In this document: positions 1 to 5,638 of the stretch, piece by piece
Layout: every line of letters starts with the position of its first letter
Numbering within the stretch: the stretch's first letter is position 1
Source: an uncultured Clostridium sp.
GTDB taxonomy: Bacteria > Bacillota > Clostridia > Clostridiales > Clostridiaceae
DNA length: 10,451 nt
Assembly: GCA_946575275.1 (NCBI GenBank)
Contig: CAMNZV010000036.1
Span: 1-10,451, forward strand
Direction: 5' to 3'
The notes under the pieces: model-generated
The model's database searches: none
Told to the model about the DNA's origin: nothing
Seen by the model: only the letters and a program-made list of their open reading frames with translations
Translations under genes and position numbers: made by a program

Positions 1-120
1 TACCCATGCACCGTGGCTATAGGGAGGTAATCCACCTCTAATTACTTCTAAATTAAAGGCGCCACAAGGATGCTGCTTTTTCATTGTTATGATATCCCCT
101 AAATCAAATGACTCTACCAT
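1..120 (-). CDS. DUF951 family small protein, 3' end cut by window edge
   Basis: The first 40 codons of a small protein whose start is supported by GGGAG eight bases upstream of the ATG; that site overlaps the stop codon of the channel gene before it, so the two are probably co-transcribed. Residues 5-29 (FDLGDIITMKK, then HPCG, then EVIR) match the start of the DUF951 family (YyzM in Bacillus), short proteins of about 60-70 residues with unknown function that are often encoded near rpsF-ssb-rpsR. After EVIR the family normally continues with a GAD segment and a CxxC motif. Here the reading runs GGLPPYSHGAWV to the edge with no cysteine pair, and the DNA becomes visibly richer in G and C. This may be a frameshift, an assembly fault at a contig end or true divergence. 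Family assignment rests on the first 29 residues only. Confidence 0.6.
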   Translation of the reverse strand, partial: MVESFDLGDIITMKKQHPCGAFNLEVIRGGLPPYSHGAWV

Positions 121-132
121 ATTATCTACTCC

Positions 133-1005
133 CTACATTTTTAATATTTCAGTTTTAGTGTATGGAATTTTAATTTCTTCCTTGTCTAATTCTAGTTTAA
201 TTAATCGTCTTAGGTCTCTTTCCATTTTCCATTGTGATAATGGTTTACTTTTACCAACCACTCTAATTGTTACACTTGATGATGTTATTGATGTTATTCC
301 TATTACCTCTATAGTATCTGTAACATCACTGTTGTTTTTTTGAAATTCTAGACATACTTTTTTTATAGCAATTATAGCCTTATCAACATCCTCTTCATAT
401 GCAATATCCACATCTACCATAAATCTCATATTACCCCTTGAGTGATTTGTAACTGTTGTTATTGATCCATTGGGTATAAGATGTATATCTCCATTAAAAT
501 CTCTAATTTTAGTAGTTCTAATGCCTATTGATTCTACTATACCTGAAAATACACCTAAGGTTACATGATCCCCTATGCCAAAATGATCTTCAAATAATAT
601 AAAAAATCCATTAATTATATCCTTTATTAAGTTTTGTGAGGCAAGACCAACTGTAAATGTTCCTATACCTGCCACTGCAACTGATAAATTTGAAAATAAT
701 TCACCAATTATTAATGCTATTCCTAAAAAATAAGTTGAATATTTTAATACACTTTTTAAAACAGTTCCAACAGTCTTTGCTTTTTGACTATCCATTGTAA
801 ATCTAACATTGCTTTTAATCTGCCTTTTTACAAATAAGTTAATTATTTTATTTCCAAGCCTAATAGTTATATTCATAATAATTATTATAATTATAACTCT
901 AAAAACTTTATCTATTATATTACTAAATATTAATGTATTGAAATTAATAGGGCCAAAGTTAATATTTGTCCCTTCCTCCCCTATTATCATGGAACCAATG
1001 CTCAT
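133..1005 (-). CDS. MscS-family small-conductance mechanosensitive channel
   Basis: A 290-residue membrane protein of the MscS family, in the short three-helix form typical of Firmicutes (YkuT-like). Such channels sit in the cytoplasmic membrane and open under tension to release solutes after osmotic downshock. Hydrophobic segments lie at about residues 33-50 (a run of isoleucines), 88-104 and 107-138. The third is rich in Gly and Ala (VAVAGIGTFTVGLASQNLI), as expected for the pore-lining helix. It runs into the beta domain (FGIGDHVTLG, then GIVESIGIRTTKIRDFNGD) and the PNG motif at 178-180, which is conserved in the family. The C-terminal alpha/beta domain ends near residue 285. The ATG is preceded by AGGTG, which overlaps the stop codon of the DUF3343 gene, so the genes are translationally close. 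Family call is secure; the exact subfamily and gating properties are not. Confidence 0.9.
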   Translation of the reverse strand: MSIGSMIIGEEGTNINFGPINFNTLIFSNIIDKVFRVIIIIIIMNITIRLGNKIINLFVKRQIKSNVRFTMDSQKAKTVGTVLKSVLKYSTYFLGIALIIGELFSNLSVAVAGIGTFTVGLASQNLIKDIINGFFILFEDHFGIGDHVTLGVFSGIVESIGIRTTKIRDFNGDIHLIPNGSITTVTNHSRGNMRFMVDVDIAYEEDVDKAIIAIKKVCLEFQKNNSDVTDTIEVIGITSITSSSVTIRVVGKSKPLSQWKMERDLRRLIKLELDKEEIKIPYTKTEILKM

Positions 1006-1013
1006 ATTTTCAC

Positions 1014-1253
1014 CTACTTAATGATATTAAATTCATTTTCAAACTTTTCATATATATTCTTATATTCAAATAACTTATTATTAACTATGTTCTCTATATC
1101 CTCATATCTTTTAAGCCTTGTGCAAATACCACAACTTTGGGTTACTGTGGTAGGTGTTGGCATTACTCTAAATTCAATTTCCCTATTTGTAAGTATTTTA
1201 TCTGCTTCCATAGCATCATGAGTGTTTTTATATACTATAATATAATACTTCAT
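1014..1253 (-). CDS. DUF3343 (putative Se/S carrier-like) protein
   Basis: A 79-residue soluble protein of the DUF3343 family, called Se/S carrier-like in Pfam. Its N-terminus (MKYYIIVYKNTHDAMEADKI) is a beta strand followed by a helix, as in the family. Residues 31-45 carry the family motif, with a proline-rich turn (MPTP) followed by SCGIC, which supplies two cysteines, C41 and C44. One of these would be the site of a persulfide or selenopersulfide if the carrier idea is right; no member of the family has been firmly assigned a reaction that I know of. It is divergent from a cysteine desulfurase-like gene, a pairing seen elsewhere for these families, and is first in a cluster with the channel and DUF951 genes. 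An AGGATGG ribosome binding site precedes the ATG. Confidence 0.75.
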   Translation of the reverse strand: MKYYIIVYKNTHDAMEADKILTNREIEFRVMPTPTTVTQSCGICTRLKRYEDIENIVNNKLFEYKNIYEKFENEFNIIK

Positions 1254-1294
1254 TTTATTTAACCATCCTAAATCATATTATTATTTCACTGTTT

Positions 1295-1323
1295 ATTATA
1301 TTATAATAGTAATATAATTTAAA
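1295..1323 (-). promoter_or_regulatory. Candidate sigma-A promoter for DUF3343-mscS-DUF951
   Basis: On the minus strand TTTAAA (1323-1318) and TATAAT (1300-1295) are separated by 17 bases, a good vegetative promoter pair: four of six and six of six matches. Transcription would start near 1288 and leave a leader of about 35 bases before the DUF3343 ATG. The whole intergenic stretch 1254-1363 is nearly all A/T, so chance matches are common. A TATAAT also occurs on the plus strand at 1302-1307, but without a convincing -35 box for the divergent gene. Confidence 0.4.
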
Positions 1324-1363
1324 TTATAAATTTTATTAATTTACTTTTAACTTGGAGGATACA

Positions 1364-2509
1364 ATGAAGGTATATTTTGATAATGCAAGTACAACTTTTC
1401 CTAAACCTAAGATTGTTGCAAATTCTATTTATAATTATTTAGTTAATGTAGGTGGAAATGCAAACAGATCCTACTACTCTAATGCCCTAGAAGCTAATAG
1501 AGAATTATTATCATGTAGGGAAAAAATTGCAAATTTATTTAACTTTGAAAAATCCAGTAATGTCATATTTACAAATAACATTACAACCTCACTTAATATG
1601 CTTATAAAAGGATTATTAAATCCAAAAGATCATGTAATTTCATCTACAATGGAACATAACTCAACCTTAAGACCACTTATTGATTGTAAGGAAAACCTAA
1701 ATATTGAATTATCATTAGTTGAAGCCTCAAAGACAGGATATATTTCTTCTGATGATATTCTAAAAAATATAAAATCAAATACTAAACTTGTAATTTTATC
1801 ACAGGCCTCAAATGTTACAGGGTCAGTTCAAGATTTAAAGAAAATAGGATCTATCTGTAGTGAAAATAATATTTTTTTCATTATTGATACTGCACAATCT
1901 GCTGGTACTATAAAAGTAGATATGAAAGAATTAAATGCTAGTGCAATTGCCTTTACAGGTCATAAAAGTCTTTTAGGACCACAAGGTATAGGTGGTTTTA
2001 TACTTACTGATAATTTAAATGATAATTGTAAACATATTATTAGTGGTGGCACTGGTAGCCTATCACATTCATTAATACAACCAGACTTTCTGCCAGATAA
2101 ATTTGAAAGTGGTACTTTAAATATGCCTGGTATAATTGGTTTATCTAATTCTATTGATTTTATTAACAATGAAGGATTGACTACAATTTCAGAAAAGGTT
2201 AGATTTTTAAGAAAGAACTTATATAATGGTCTTAAAAACATAAATAATATTAATGTTTATGGTGGTGATAACAATGACCTTACCACTAGTTGTATATCAA
2301 TTAATTATAAAGATGTAGATCCATCTGAATTTTCTTATTATTTAGATTTAGATGGTATTAAAACACGTTCTGGATTACATTGTGCTTCATTAGCACATAA
2401 ATCTATTAACACCTTTCCTTCAGGTACAGTAAGACTTAGTCTTAGTTACTTTAATAATATTGATGAGGTAAATTATGTTTTATCAATAATTAATAAATTT
2501 AATAAATAG
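1364..2509 (+). CDS. Class V aminotransferase, cysteine desulfurase-like
   Basis: A 381-residue PLP enzyme of the class V aminotransferase group that includes NifS, IscS and SufS, which take sulfur (or selenium) from cysteine (or selenocysteine) as an enzyme-bound persulfide. The start MKVYFDNASTTFPKP is the usual N-terminus of the desulfurase family. Visible catalytic elements are H98 in TMEHNS (cofactor stacking), D175 and Q178 in IDTAQSAG, K201 in TGHKSLLGPQG (the Schiff-base lysine), C340 in RSGLHCASLAH (candidate persulfide cysteine) and R357 near the C-terminus. It most resembles the group often labelled 'cysteine desulfurase family protein' next to DUF3343 and YedF-like genes rather than housekeeping IscS. 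An in-frame TTG at 1352 would add four residues, but GGAGG at 1354-1358 lies five bases before the ATG and decides the start. The true acceptor and substrate cannot be read from the sequence. Confidence 0.88.
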   Translation: MKVYFDNASTTFPKPKIVANSIYNYLVNVGGNANRSYYSNALEANRELLSCREKIANLFNFEKSSNVIFTNNITTSLNMLIKGLLNPKDHVISSTMEHNSTLRPLIDCKENLNIELSLVEASKTGYISSDDILKNIKSNTKLVILSQASNVTGSVQDLKKIGSICSENNIFFIIDTAQSAGTIKVDMKELNASAIAFTGHKSLLGPQGIGGFILTDNLNDNCKHIISGGTGSLSHSLIQPDFLPDKFESGTLNMPGIIGLSNSIDFINNEGLTTISEKVRFLRKNLYNGLKNINNINVYGGDNNDLTTSCISINYKDVDPSEFSYYLDLDGIKTRSGLHCASLAHKSINTFPSGTVRLSLSYFNNIDEVNYVLSIINKFNK

Positions 2510-2512
2510 TAT

Positions 2513-2542
2513 GTATATTAGTCTCCTCTTTTGTAAATAATT
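2513..2542 (+). promoter_or_regulatory. Candidate sigma-F (forespore) promoter for yyaC
   Basis: GTATA (2513-2517) and GTAAATAATT (2533-2542) are separated by 15 bases. This fits the Bacillus sigma-F pattern as I recall it (GYWTA, 15-16 bases, GGNRANANTW) with one mismatch in the -10 box. Bacillus subtilis yyaC is, to my knowledge, in the sigma-F regulon, which agrees. Transcription would begin near 2549, just before the ribosome binding site of yyaC. The box is short and AT-rich, so it could be chance. Confidence 0.45.
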
Positions 2543-2559
2543 ATGAATGAAAGGAGACT
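2520..2559 (+). terminator. Hairpin with U-run that also hides the yyaC ribosome binding site
   Basis: AGTCTCCT (2520-2527) pairs perfectly with AGGAGACT (2552-2559), giving an 8-bp stem with a 24-base loop, followed by a T-run at 2559-2563. It lies 10 bases behind the stop of the aminotransferase gene, so it can end or weaken that transcript. The 3' arm contains AAGGAG, the ribosome binding site of yyaC, so on any read-through RNA that site would be paired. The long loop makes it a weaker terminator than the other two hairpins in the window. Confidence 0.5.
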
Positions 2560-2566
2560 TTTTATT

Positions 2567-3115
2567 ATGAAAGATTATTATATTGATTCAATTTTACCAA
2601 ATTCTTTTTTTGAGGTTAGAGATTATTTATTCAAAGAATTATCACCAACTATTAAATCCAAAAATCATATTATTTTTATATGTATTGGTACAGATCGTAC
2701 AACAGGTGCATCACTAGGTCCAATAGTAGGCTATAAACTTAAAAATCACAAAAGAGAATTTATTCATTTTTATGGTTCATTAGAAAGTCCCATTCATTTA
2801 GATAATTTGAATACTATTATGACTAATATTAAAAACAATTATGAAAACCCATATATTATTACTATTAATGCAGCATTAGGTTCATTTCATCATGTTGGTA
2901 AAATAATAATATCAAAAAACACAAATAATAATGATTCTGTAAAGATATCAATTACAGGGATTGTTAATATTAGTGGGAAATTTGAATTTATGATATTACA
3001 AAATACTAGATTATATACTGTAATGACATTAGCTGATTGTATTTCTAATGGTATATATCACTTTATACTTAAATCCTTTGGAGGTACACTATTGGAAAAG
3101 GAATATATTCATTAA
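2567..3115 (+). CDS. yyaC: YyaC-family sporulation protein, divergent
   Basis: A 182-residue protein of the YyaC family, soluble sporulation proteins distantly related to the germination protease GPR, with no established reaction. The family marks CIGTDRTTGASLGPIVG (residues 39-55), YGSLESPIH (69-77), ITGIVNISG (129-137) and LQNTRL (144-149) are clear. Three changes stand out. The usual IDACLG is INAALG (100-105), so an aspartate and a cysteine are gone. The glycine/proline-rich segment (GPLxPGAGV) that normally follows is replaced by a shorter Asn-rich stretch (NTNNNDSV, 118-125). The first aspartate of the GTD motif (D43) is kept. An upstream in-frame ATG at 2543 would add eight residues, but AAGGAG at 2551-2556 lies behind it and serves the ATG at 2567. 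Its location beside the parABS locus is as in Bacillus. Identity is secure; retained function is doubtful. Confidence 0.85.
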   Translation: MKDYYIDSILPNSFFEVRDYLFKELSPTIKSKNHIIFICIGTDRTTGASLGPIVGYKLKNHKREFIHFYGSLESPIHLDNLNTIMTNIKNNYENPYIITINAALGSFHHVGKIIISKNTNNNDSVKISITGIVNISGKFEFMILQNTRLYTVMTLADCISNGIYHFILKSFGGTLLEKEYIH

Positions 3116-3118
3116 AAA

Positions 3119-3157
3119 AACTGCTTTATTCCATTTAATTAATGAAATAAAGCAGTT
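3119..3157 (-). terminator. Intrinsic terminator of the parB-DUF4446 unit, between convergent genes
   Basis: AACTGCTTTATT (3119-3130) pairs with AATAAAGCAGTT (3146-3157). After one mismatch the stem continues with CATT/AATG around a five-base loop. On the minus strand the stem starts two bases after the DUF4446 stop codon and ends in a run of T (complement of the A-run at 3114-3120), a classical intrinsic terminator. On the plus strand, where yyaC ends, the tail is only moderately T-rich, so it may work weakly in that direction too. Confidence 0.85.
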
Positions 3158-3159
3158 CC

Positions 3160-3660
3160 TTAATTCTTATTTATAGATTCATTTAATACTGTAATTTCCT
3201 CTTCAGACAAATCATATCTTGAAATCCCCTTATCAACAGGTTTAGCATAAGTAGTGCTTTCTTGTCTTCCATATATTCCTGTAATTATTACCCCATCATT
3301 ATTACCATCTAATATTGCTATTGAAAAACTTAAATCACTTCCAACATCCTCAAATGCCTTATATCTTATAATAGAAACCTTTTGAACACAGTCCATTATT
3401 TTAGTATTCAATTCATCATTCCCTCTTATTGCCTCTTCAGATTTTTCAATTGCATCTTCTATTTTATCTAACTTTGAATTAATTAATTCTTCTAAATTTT
3501 TACCATTTGTACCTCTCATCATTCGCCTAAATCTCTTTTGCAATTTATTTACGCTACTAAATAGAGCAATTACTAATATTAATAATAAAATTACTACTAC
3601 CAACATTACTAAAATTATGTATATACTATAGTTATTAATAGTGCTAAAAAAACTCTCCAA
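3160..3660 (-). CDS. DUF4446 membrane-anchored coiled-coil protein
   Basis: A 166-residue protein of the DUF4446 family, function unknown. One strongly hydrophobic helix spans about residues 13-36. A basic patch (KLQKRFRRMMRG, 39-50) follows, as expected on the cytoplasmic side. Then comes a charged, probably coiled-coil stretch to about 95, and the conserved C-terminal domain with KVSIIRYKAFEDVGSDLSFS, a GNNDGVIITGIYGR segment, and STTYAKPVDKGISRYDLSEEE. No ATG fits the beginning; the frame opens with TTG at 3660, and AGAGAGG lies about 11 bases upstream. The length and N-terminal pattern agree with relatives as I remember them, so the TTG start is kept. It is the last gene behind soj and parB, separated from parB by both parS sites. 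That placement, repeated in other clostridia, suggests a link to the segregation locus, but no role can be read from the sequence. Confidence 0.82.
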   Translation of the reverse strand: MESFFSTINNYSIYIILVMLVVVILLLILVIALFSSVNKLQKRFRRMMRGTNGKNLEELINSKLDKIEDAIEKSEEAIRGNDELNTKIMDCVQKVSIIRYKAFEDVGSDLSFSIAILDGNNDGVIITGIYGRQESTTYAKPVDKGISRYDLSEEEITVLNESINKN

Positions 3661-3694
3661 TTTAAATTCATCCTCTCTCTTAACTAAACCACAA

Positions 3695-3714
3695 AATGTT
3701 TCACGTGAAACATT
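3695..3714. promoter_or_regulatory. parS: parS centromere site 1
   Basis: TGTTTCACGTGAAACA at 3697-3712 is an exact match to the Firmicute parS consensus and extends to a 20-bp perfect palindrome. ParB (Spo0J) binds here, loads as a CTP-dependent clamp and spreads. It lies 34 bp centre to centre from the second copy. Confidence 0.97.
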
Positions 3715-3726
3715 ACTATAAATCTA

Positions 3727-3750
3727 AAAATGTTTCACGTGAAACATTTT
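3727..3750. promoter_or_regulatory. parS: parS centromere site 2, overlapping the parB stop codon
   Basis: A second exact TGTTTCACGTGAAACA at 3731-3746, here within a 24-bp perfect palindrome because of flanking A and T runs. Its last two bases belong to the stop codon of parB. In RNA the palindrome followed by several U could form a weak hairpin behind parB. As the site is explained by ParB binding, a terminator role is not claimed. Confidence 0.97.
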
Positions 3751-4600
3751 ATAAATTTATTATGTCTAATATCCTTTGTAAATCTTCTTCTGAATAATAC
3801 TCTATTTCAATTTTTCCTTTATTCTTCTTGCTACTTAAACTAACCTTAGTTCCAAAATAATCTTGAAGTTTATTTTTTATATCCTTATAATAAGGGTTTA
3901 ATTCTGTTTCTTTTTTAACCTCTTCCTTGTTTTTATCAGATAAATTATAGTTTCTGATTAATCTTTCAAGTTCCCTTACAGATAATTCATTATCAATTGT
4001 TTTTTGGGATAATTCATATTGAACATTGTCATCCTTTATAGATAGTAATGCCCTTCCATGTCCCTCTGACAATACACCTTCAATTAAATATTGCTTTACT
4101 CTTTCATCAAGATTAACCAATCTTATAACGTTGGTAATTGCTGTCCTAGATTTTCCTATTCTTTGGCTTAATTCCTCTTGGGTTAAATTGAATTCTGATA
4201 ATAATTTTTTGTATGCCACAGCTTCTTCAATAGGATTTAGATCCTGCCTTTGTATATTTTCAATTAATGATATTTCTAAAACTTGCTTATCTGTTAAGTC
4301 CATAATAATAGCAGGAACTTCATTTATTCCAGCCATTTTGGCAGCTCTCCATCTTCTTTCACCAGCAACAATTATATATTCCATACCTGCTTTTTTAAGT
4401 ATTAATGGTTGGATTATACCATGATTTTTAATAGATTCTGATAAATCATAAATCTTATCCGAATCAAAAGATTTTCTAGGTTGATCAATATTACTTTTTA
4501 TTTTATTCATTGGAATTAATAATGATTCCTTTGTATTTTCATTATTATCCTCTGGAATTAAGGCACCAAGACCTTTACCTAAAGCCATTTTCTTATTCAT
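3749..4600 (-). CDS. parB: ParB/Spo0J chromosome partition CTPase
   Basis: A 283-residue ParB of normal length. It binds parS, uses CTP to close as a sliding clamp on DNA, recruits condensin, and controls Soj. The N-terminus GKGLGALIP (residues 8-16) is the usual Soj-stimulating end. The CTP-binding core has DQPR (39-42), GERRWRA (80-86) and ENIQRQDLNPIEEA (114-127). The DNA-binding helices follow, with GKSR (149-152) and GHGRALL (180-186). R152 and G180 match the ParB rather than the Noc type at two positions known to set DNA specificity. A basic linker and a dimerization domain (about 235-283) close the protein. The ATG lies nine bases after the soj stop, and its ribosome binding site overlaps that stop codon, so expression is coupled to soj. 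A second possible start at residue 5 is less well spaced. Two perfect parS sites sit directly behind it. Confidence 0.97.
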   Translation of the reverse strand: MNKKMALGKGLGALIPEDNNENTKESLLIPMNKIKSNIDQPRKSFDSDKIYDLSESIKNHGIIQPLILKKAGMEYIIVAGERRWRAAKMAGINEVPAIIMDLTDKQVLEISLIENIQRQDLNPIEEAVAYKKLLSEFNLTQEELSQRIGKSRTAITNVIRLVNLDERVKQYLIEGVLSEGHGRALLSIKDDNVQYELSQKTIDNELSVRELERLIRNYNLSDKNKEEVKKETELNPYYKDIKNKLQDYFGTKVSLSSKKNKGKIEIEYYSEEDLQRILDIINL

Positions 4601-4609
4601 CTATTACAC

Positions 4610-5377
4610 CTATCCTTTTTGTCTTTCTAAAAATTCTTTGGTGAATTTTAAATAAGCATCAGCTCCCTTACATTTTTCATCATACAACATAATTGGTAAC
4701 CCAAAACTTGGGGCTTCTGCTAACCTAATGTTTCTTGGTATAGTACTACTAAAAACCTTATCTTTAAAATAGTTTTGAACTTCCTTATAAACTTCATTAC
4801 TAAGGTTAGTCCTAAAATCATACATTGTCATAAGGACACCCTCAATATCTAACTTAGGATTCAAGGATTTTGTAACCAATTGAATAGTATTTATAAGTTG
4901 CCCAACACCTTCTAATGCATAAAACTCACATTGTATTGGAATTAAAACAGAGTTGCTAGCAACTAAAGCATTTATAGTTAATACCCCTAACGATGGAGGA
5001 CAATCTATAAAGACATAATCGTATTTATCCTTTACCTCCATTATTTTATTTAAAAGTATTTGTTCCCTATTTTCTTTGTTTATCATTTCAACTTCTGCAC
5101 CTGCAAGTTCCATTGTTGATGGTGCTATATGTAAGTTATGTACTAAATCACTTTTGATTATTACATCATTTAGCTTGATATCCGAAGTTAAAACATCATA
5201 CATTGAAACCTCTAAGCCCCTCTTATCTAGACCTAATCCACTGGTAGTATTTCCTTGTGGATCTATATCAATTGTTAGTACCTTATAACCCTCCATAGCT
5301 AAATAGGCACATAGATTAATATTTGTAGTTGTCTTTCCAACTCCACCCTTTTGATTAAAAACGCATACTACCTTCAT
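4610..5377 (-). CDS. soj: Soj/ParA chromosome partition ATPase
   Basis: A 255-residue ParA-type ATPase, the usual size for chromosomal Soj, which has no N-terminal helix-turn-helix. It cycles between an ATP-bound dimer on the nucleoid and a monomer, responds to ParB, and in Bacillus also controls DnaA and represses sporulation genes. The deviant Walker A motif KGGVGKTT occupies residues 10-17, with signature K10 and catalytic-site K15. The Walker A' segment is IDIDPQGN (36-43) with D39, and the Walker B region is YVFIDCPPSLG around residue 125. GGAG lies four bases before the ATG, and parB follows after nine bases. It is separated from noc by 261 bases that contain a terminator and a possible promoter, so soj-parB is probably its own transcription unit. 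Confidence 0.97.
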   Translation of the reverse strand: MKVVCVFNQKGGVGKTTTNINLCAYLAMEGYKVLTIDIDPQGNTTSGLGLDKRGLEVSMYDVLTSDIKLNDVIIKSDLVHNLHIAPSTMELAGAEVEMINKENREQILLNKIMEVKDKYDYVFIDCPPSLGVLTINALVASNSVLIPIQCEFYALEGVGQLINTIQLVTKSLNPKLDIEGVLMTMYDFRTNLSNEVYKEVQNYFKDKVFSSTIPRNIRLAEAPSFGLPIMLYDEKCKGADAYLKFTKEFLERQKG

Positions 5378-5498
5378 TTAGCTCCGTCACAAAAAATCTA
5401 CTATAATATATCTCTATAAGTTTTATATTTCCCTTAATTTTTAATATTATTAGTCCTAGTAAATTTATAACGGTTCTCACCTACCTTTCTATACTTAT

Positions 5499-5527
5499 AT
5501 TATATATATAAATTAATAATATTGAAA
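5499..5527 (-). promoter_or_regulatory. Candidate vegetative promoter for soj-parB
   Basis: On the minus strand TTTCAA (5527-5522) is followed after 17 bases by a perfect TATAAT (5504-5499). Transcription would begin near 5492, giving a leader of about 115 bases before the soj ATG. The -35 box is weak and the surroundings are almost pure A/T, so this is tentative. The 5378-5585 stretch otherwise holds no gene that I can support. Confidence 0.3.
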
Positions 5528-5558
5528 TACTATTTATTCATATATATAATATTTCAAT
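5521..5558. repeat. Inverted repeat upstream of soj
   Basis: ATTGAAATA (5521-5529) is repeated inverted as TATTTCAAT (5550-5558) with a 20-base AT-rich spacer. The left arm overlaps the -35 box of the candidate soj promoter. It could be an operator or a weak hairpin, but such repeats arise easily in this base composition. Confidence 0.35.
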
Positions 5559-5585
5559 TATCAAAAATCACAATTTAAGTGTAAC

Positions 5586-5621
5586 ATTAAGCTCGGGGAT
5601 TATAATGTCCCCGAGCTTAAT
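5586..5621 (-). terminator. GC-rich hairpin terminating the mnmE-noc unit
   Basis: A 14-bp perfect stem (5586-5599 with 5608-5621; core GCTCGGGGA) with an eight-base loop, standing out as GC-rich in very AT-rich DNA, 17 bases behind the noc stop. The tail on either strand is A/U-rich but lacks a continuous U-run, so the stability of the stem must do most of the work. Termination on the minus strand fits the gene layout. Confidence 0.75.
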
Positions 5622-5638
5622 ATTGCTTAGATAATTGA

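Noticed and set aside
3727..3750. parS palindrome followed by U residues as an intrinsic terminator of parB.
   Set aside because: The sequence is fully explained as a ParB site; the stem is AT-rich except for its centre, and the DUF4446 gene follows in the same direction with a proper terminator behind it.
5225..5270. Possible DnaA box (TTATCCACA-like) within soj, since the region is origin-proximal.
   Set aside because: Only partial TGTGGAT-type matches were found, inside coding sequence and not clustered; no origin of replication can be supported in this window.
5355..5480. A 41-codon frame starting with GTG upstream of soj and overlapping its first codons, preceded by AAAGG.
   Set aside because: The putative ribosome binding site is only three bases from the GTG, the start is non-ATG, and the peptide resembles nothing I know; open frames of this size are common in such AT-rich DNA.
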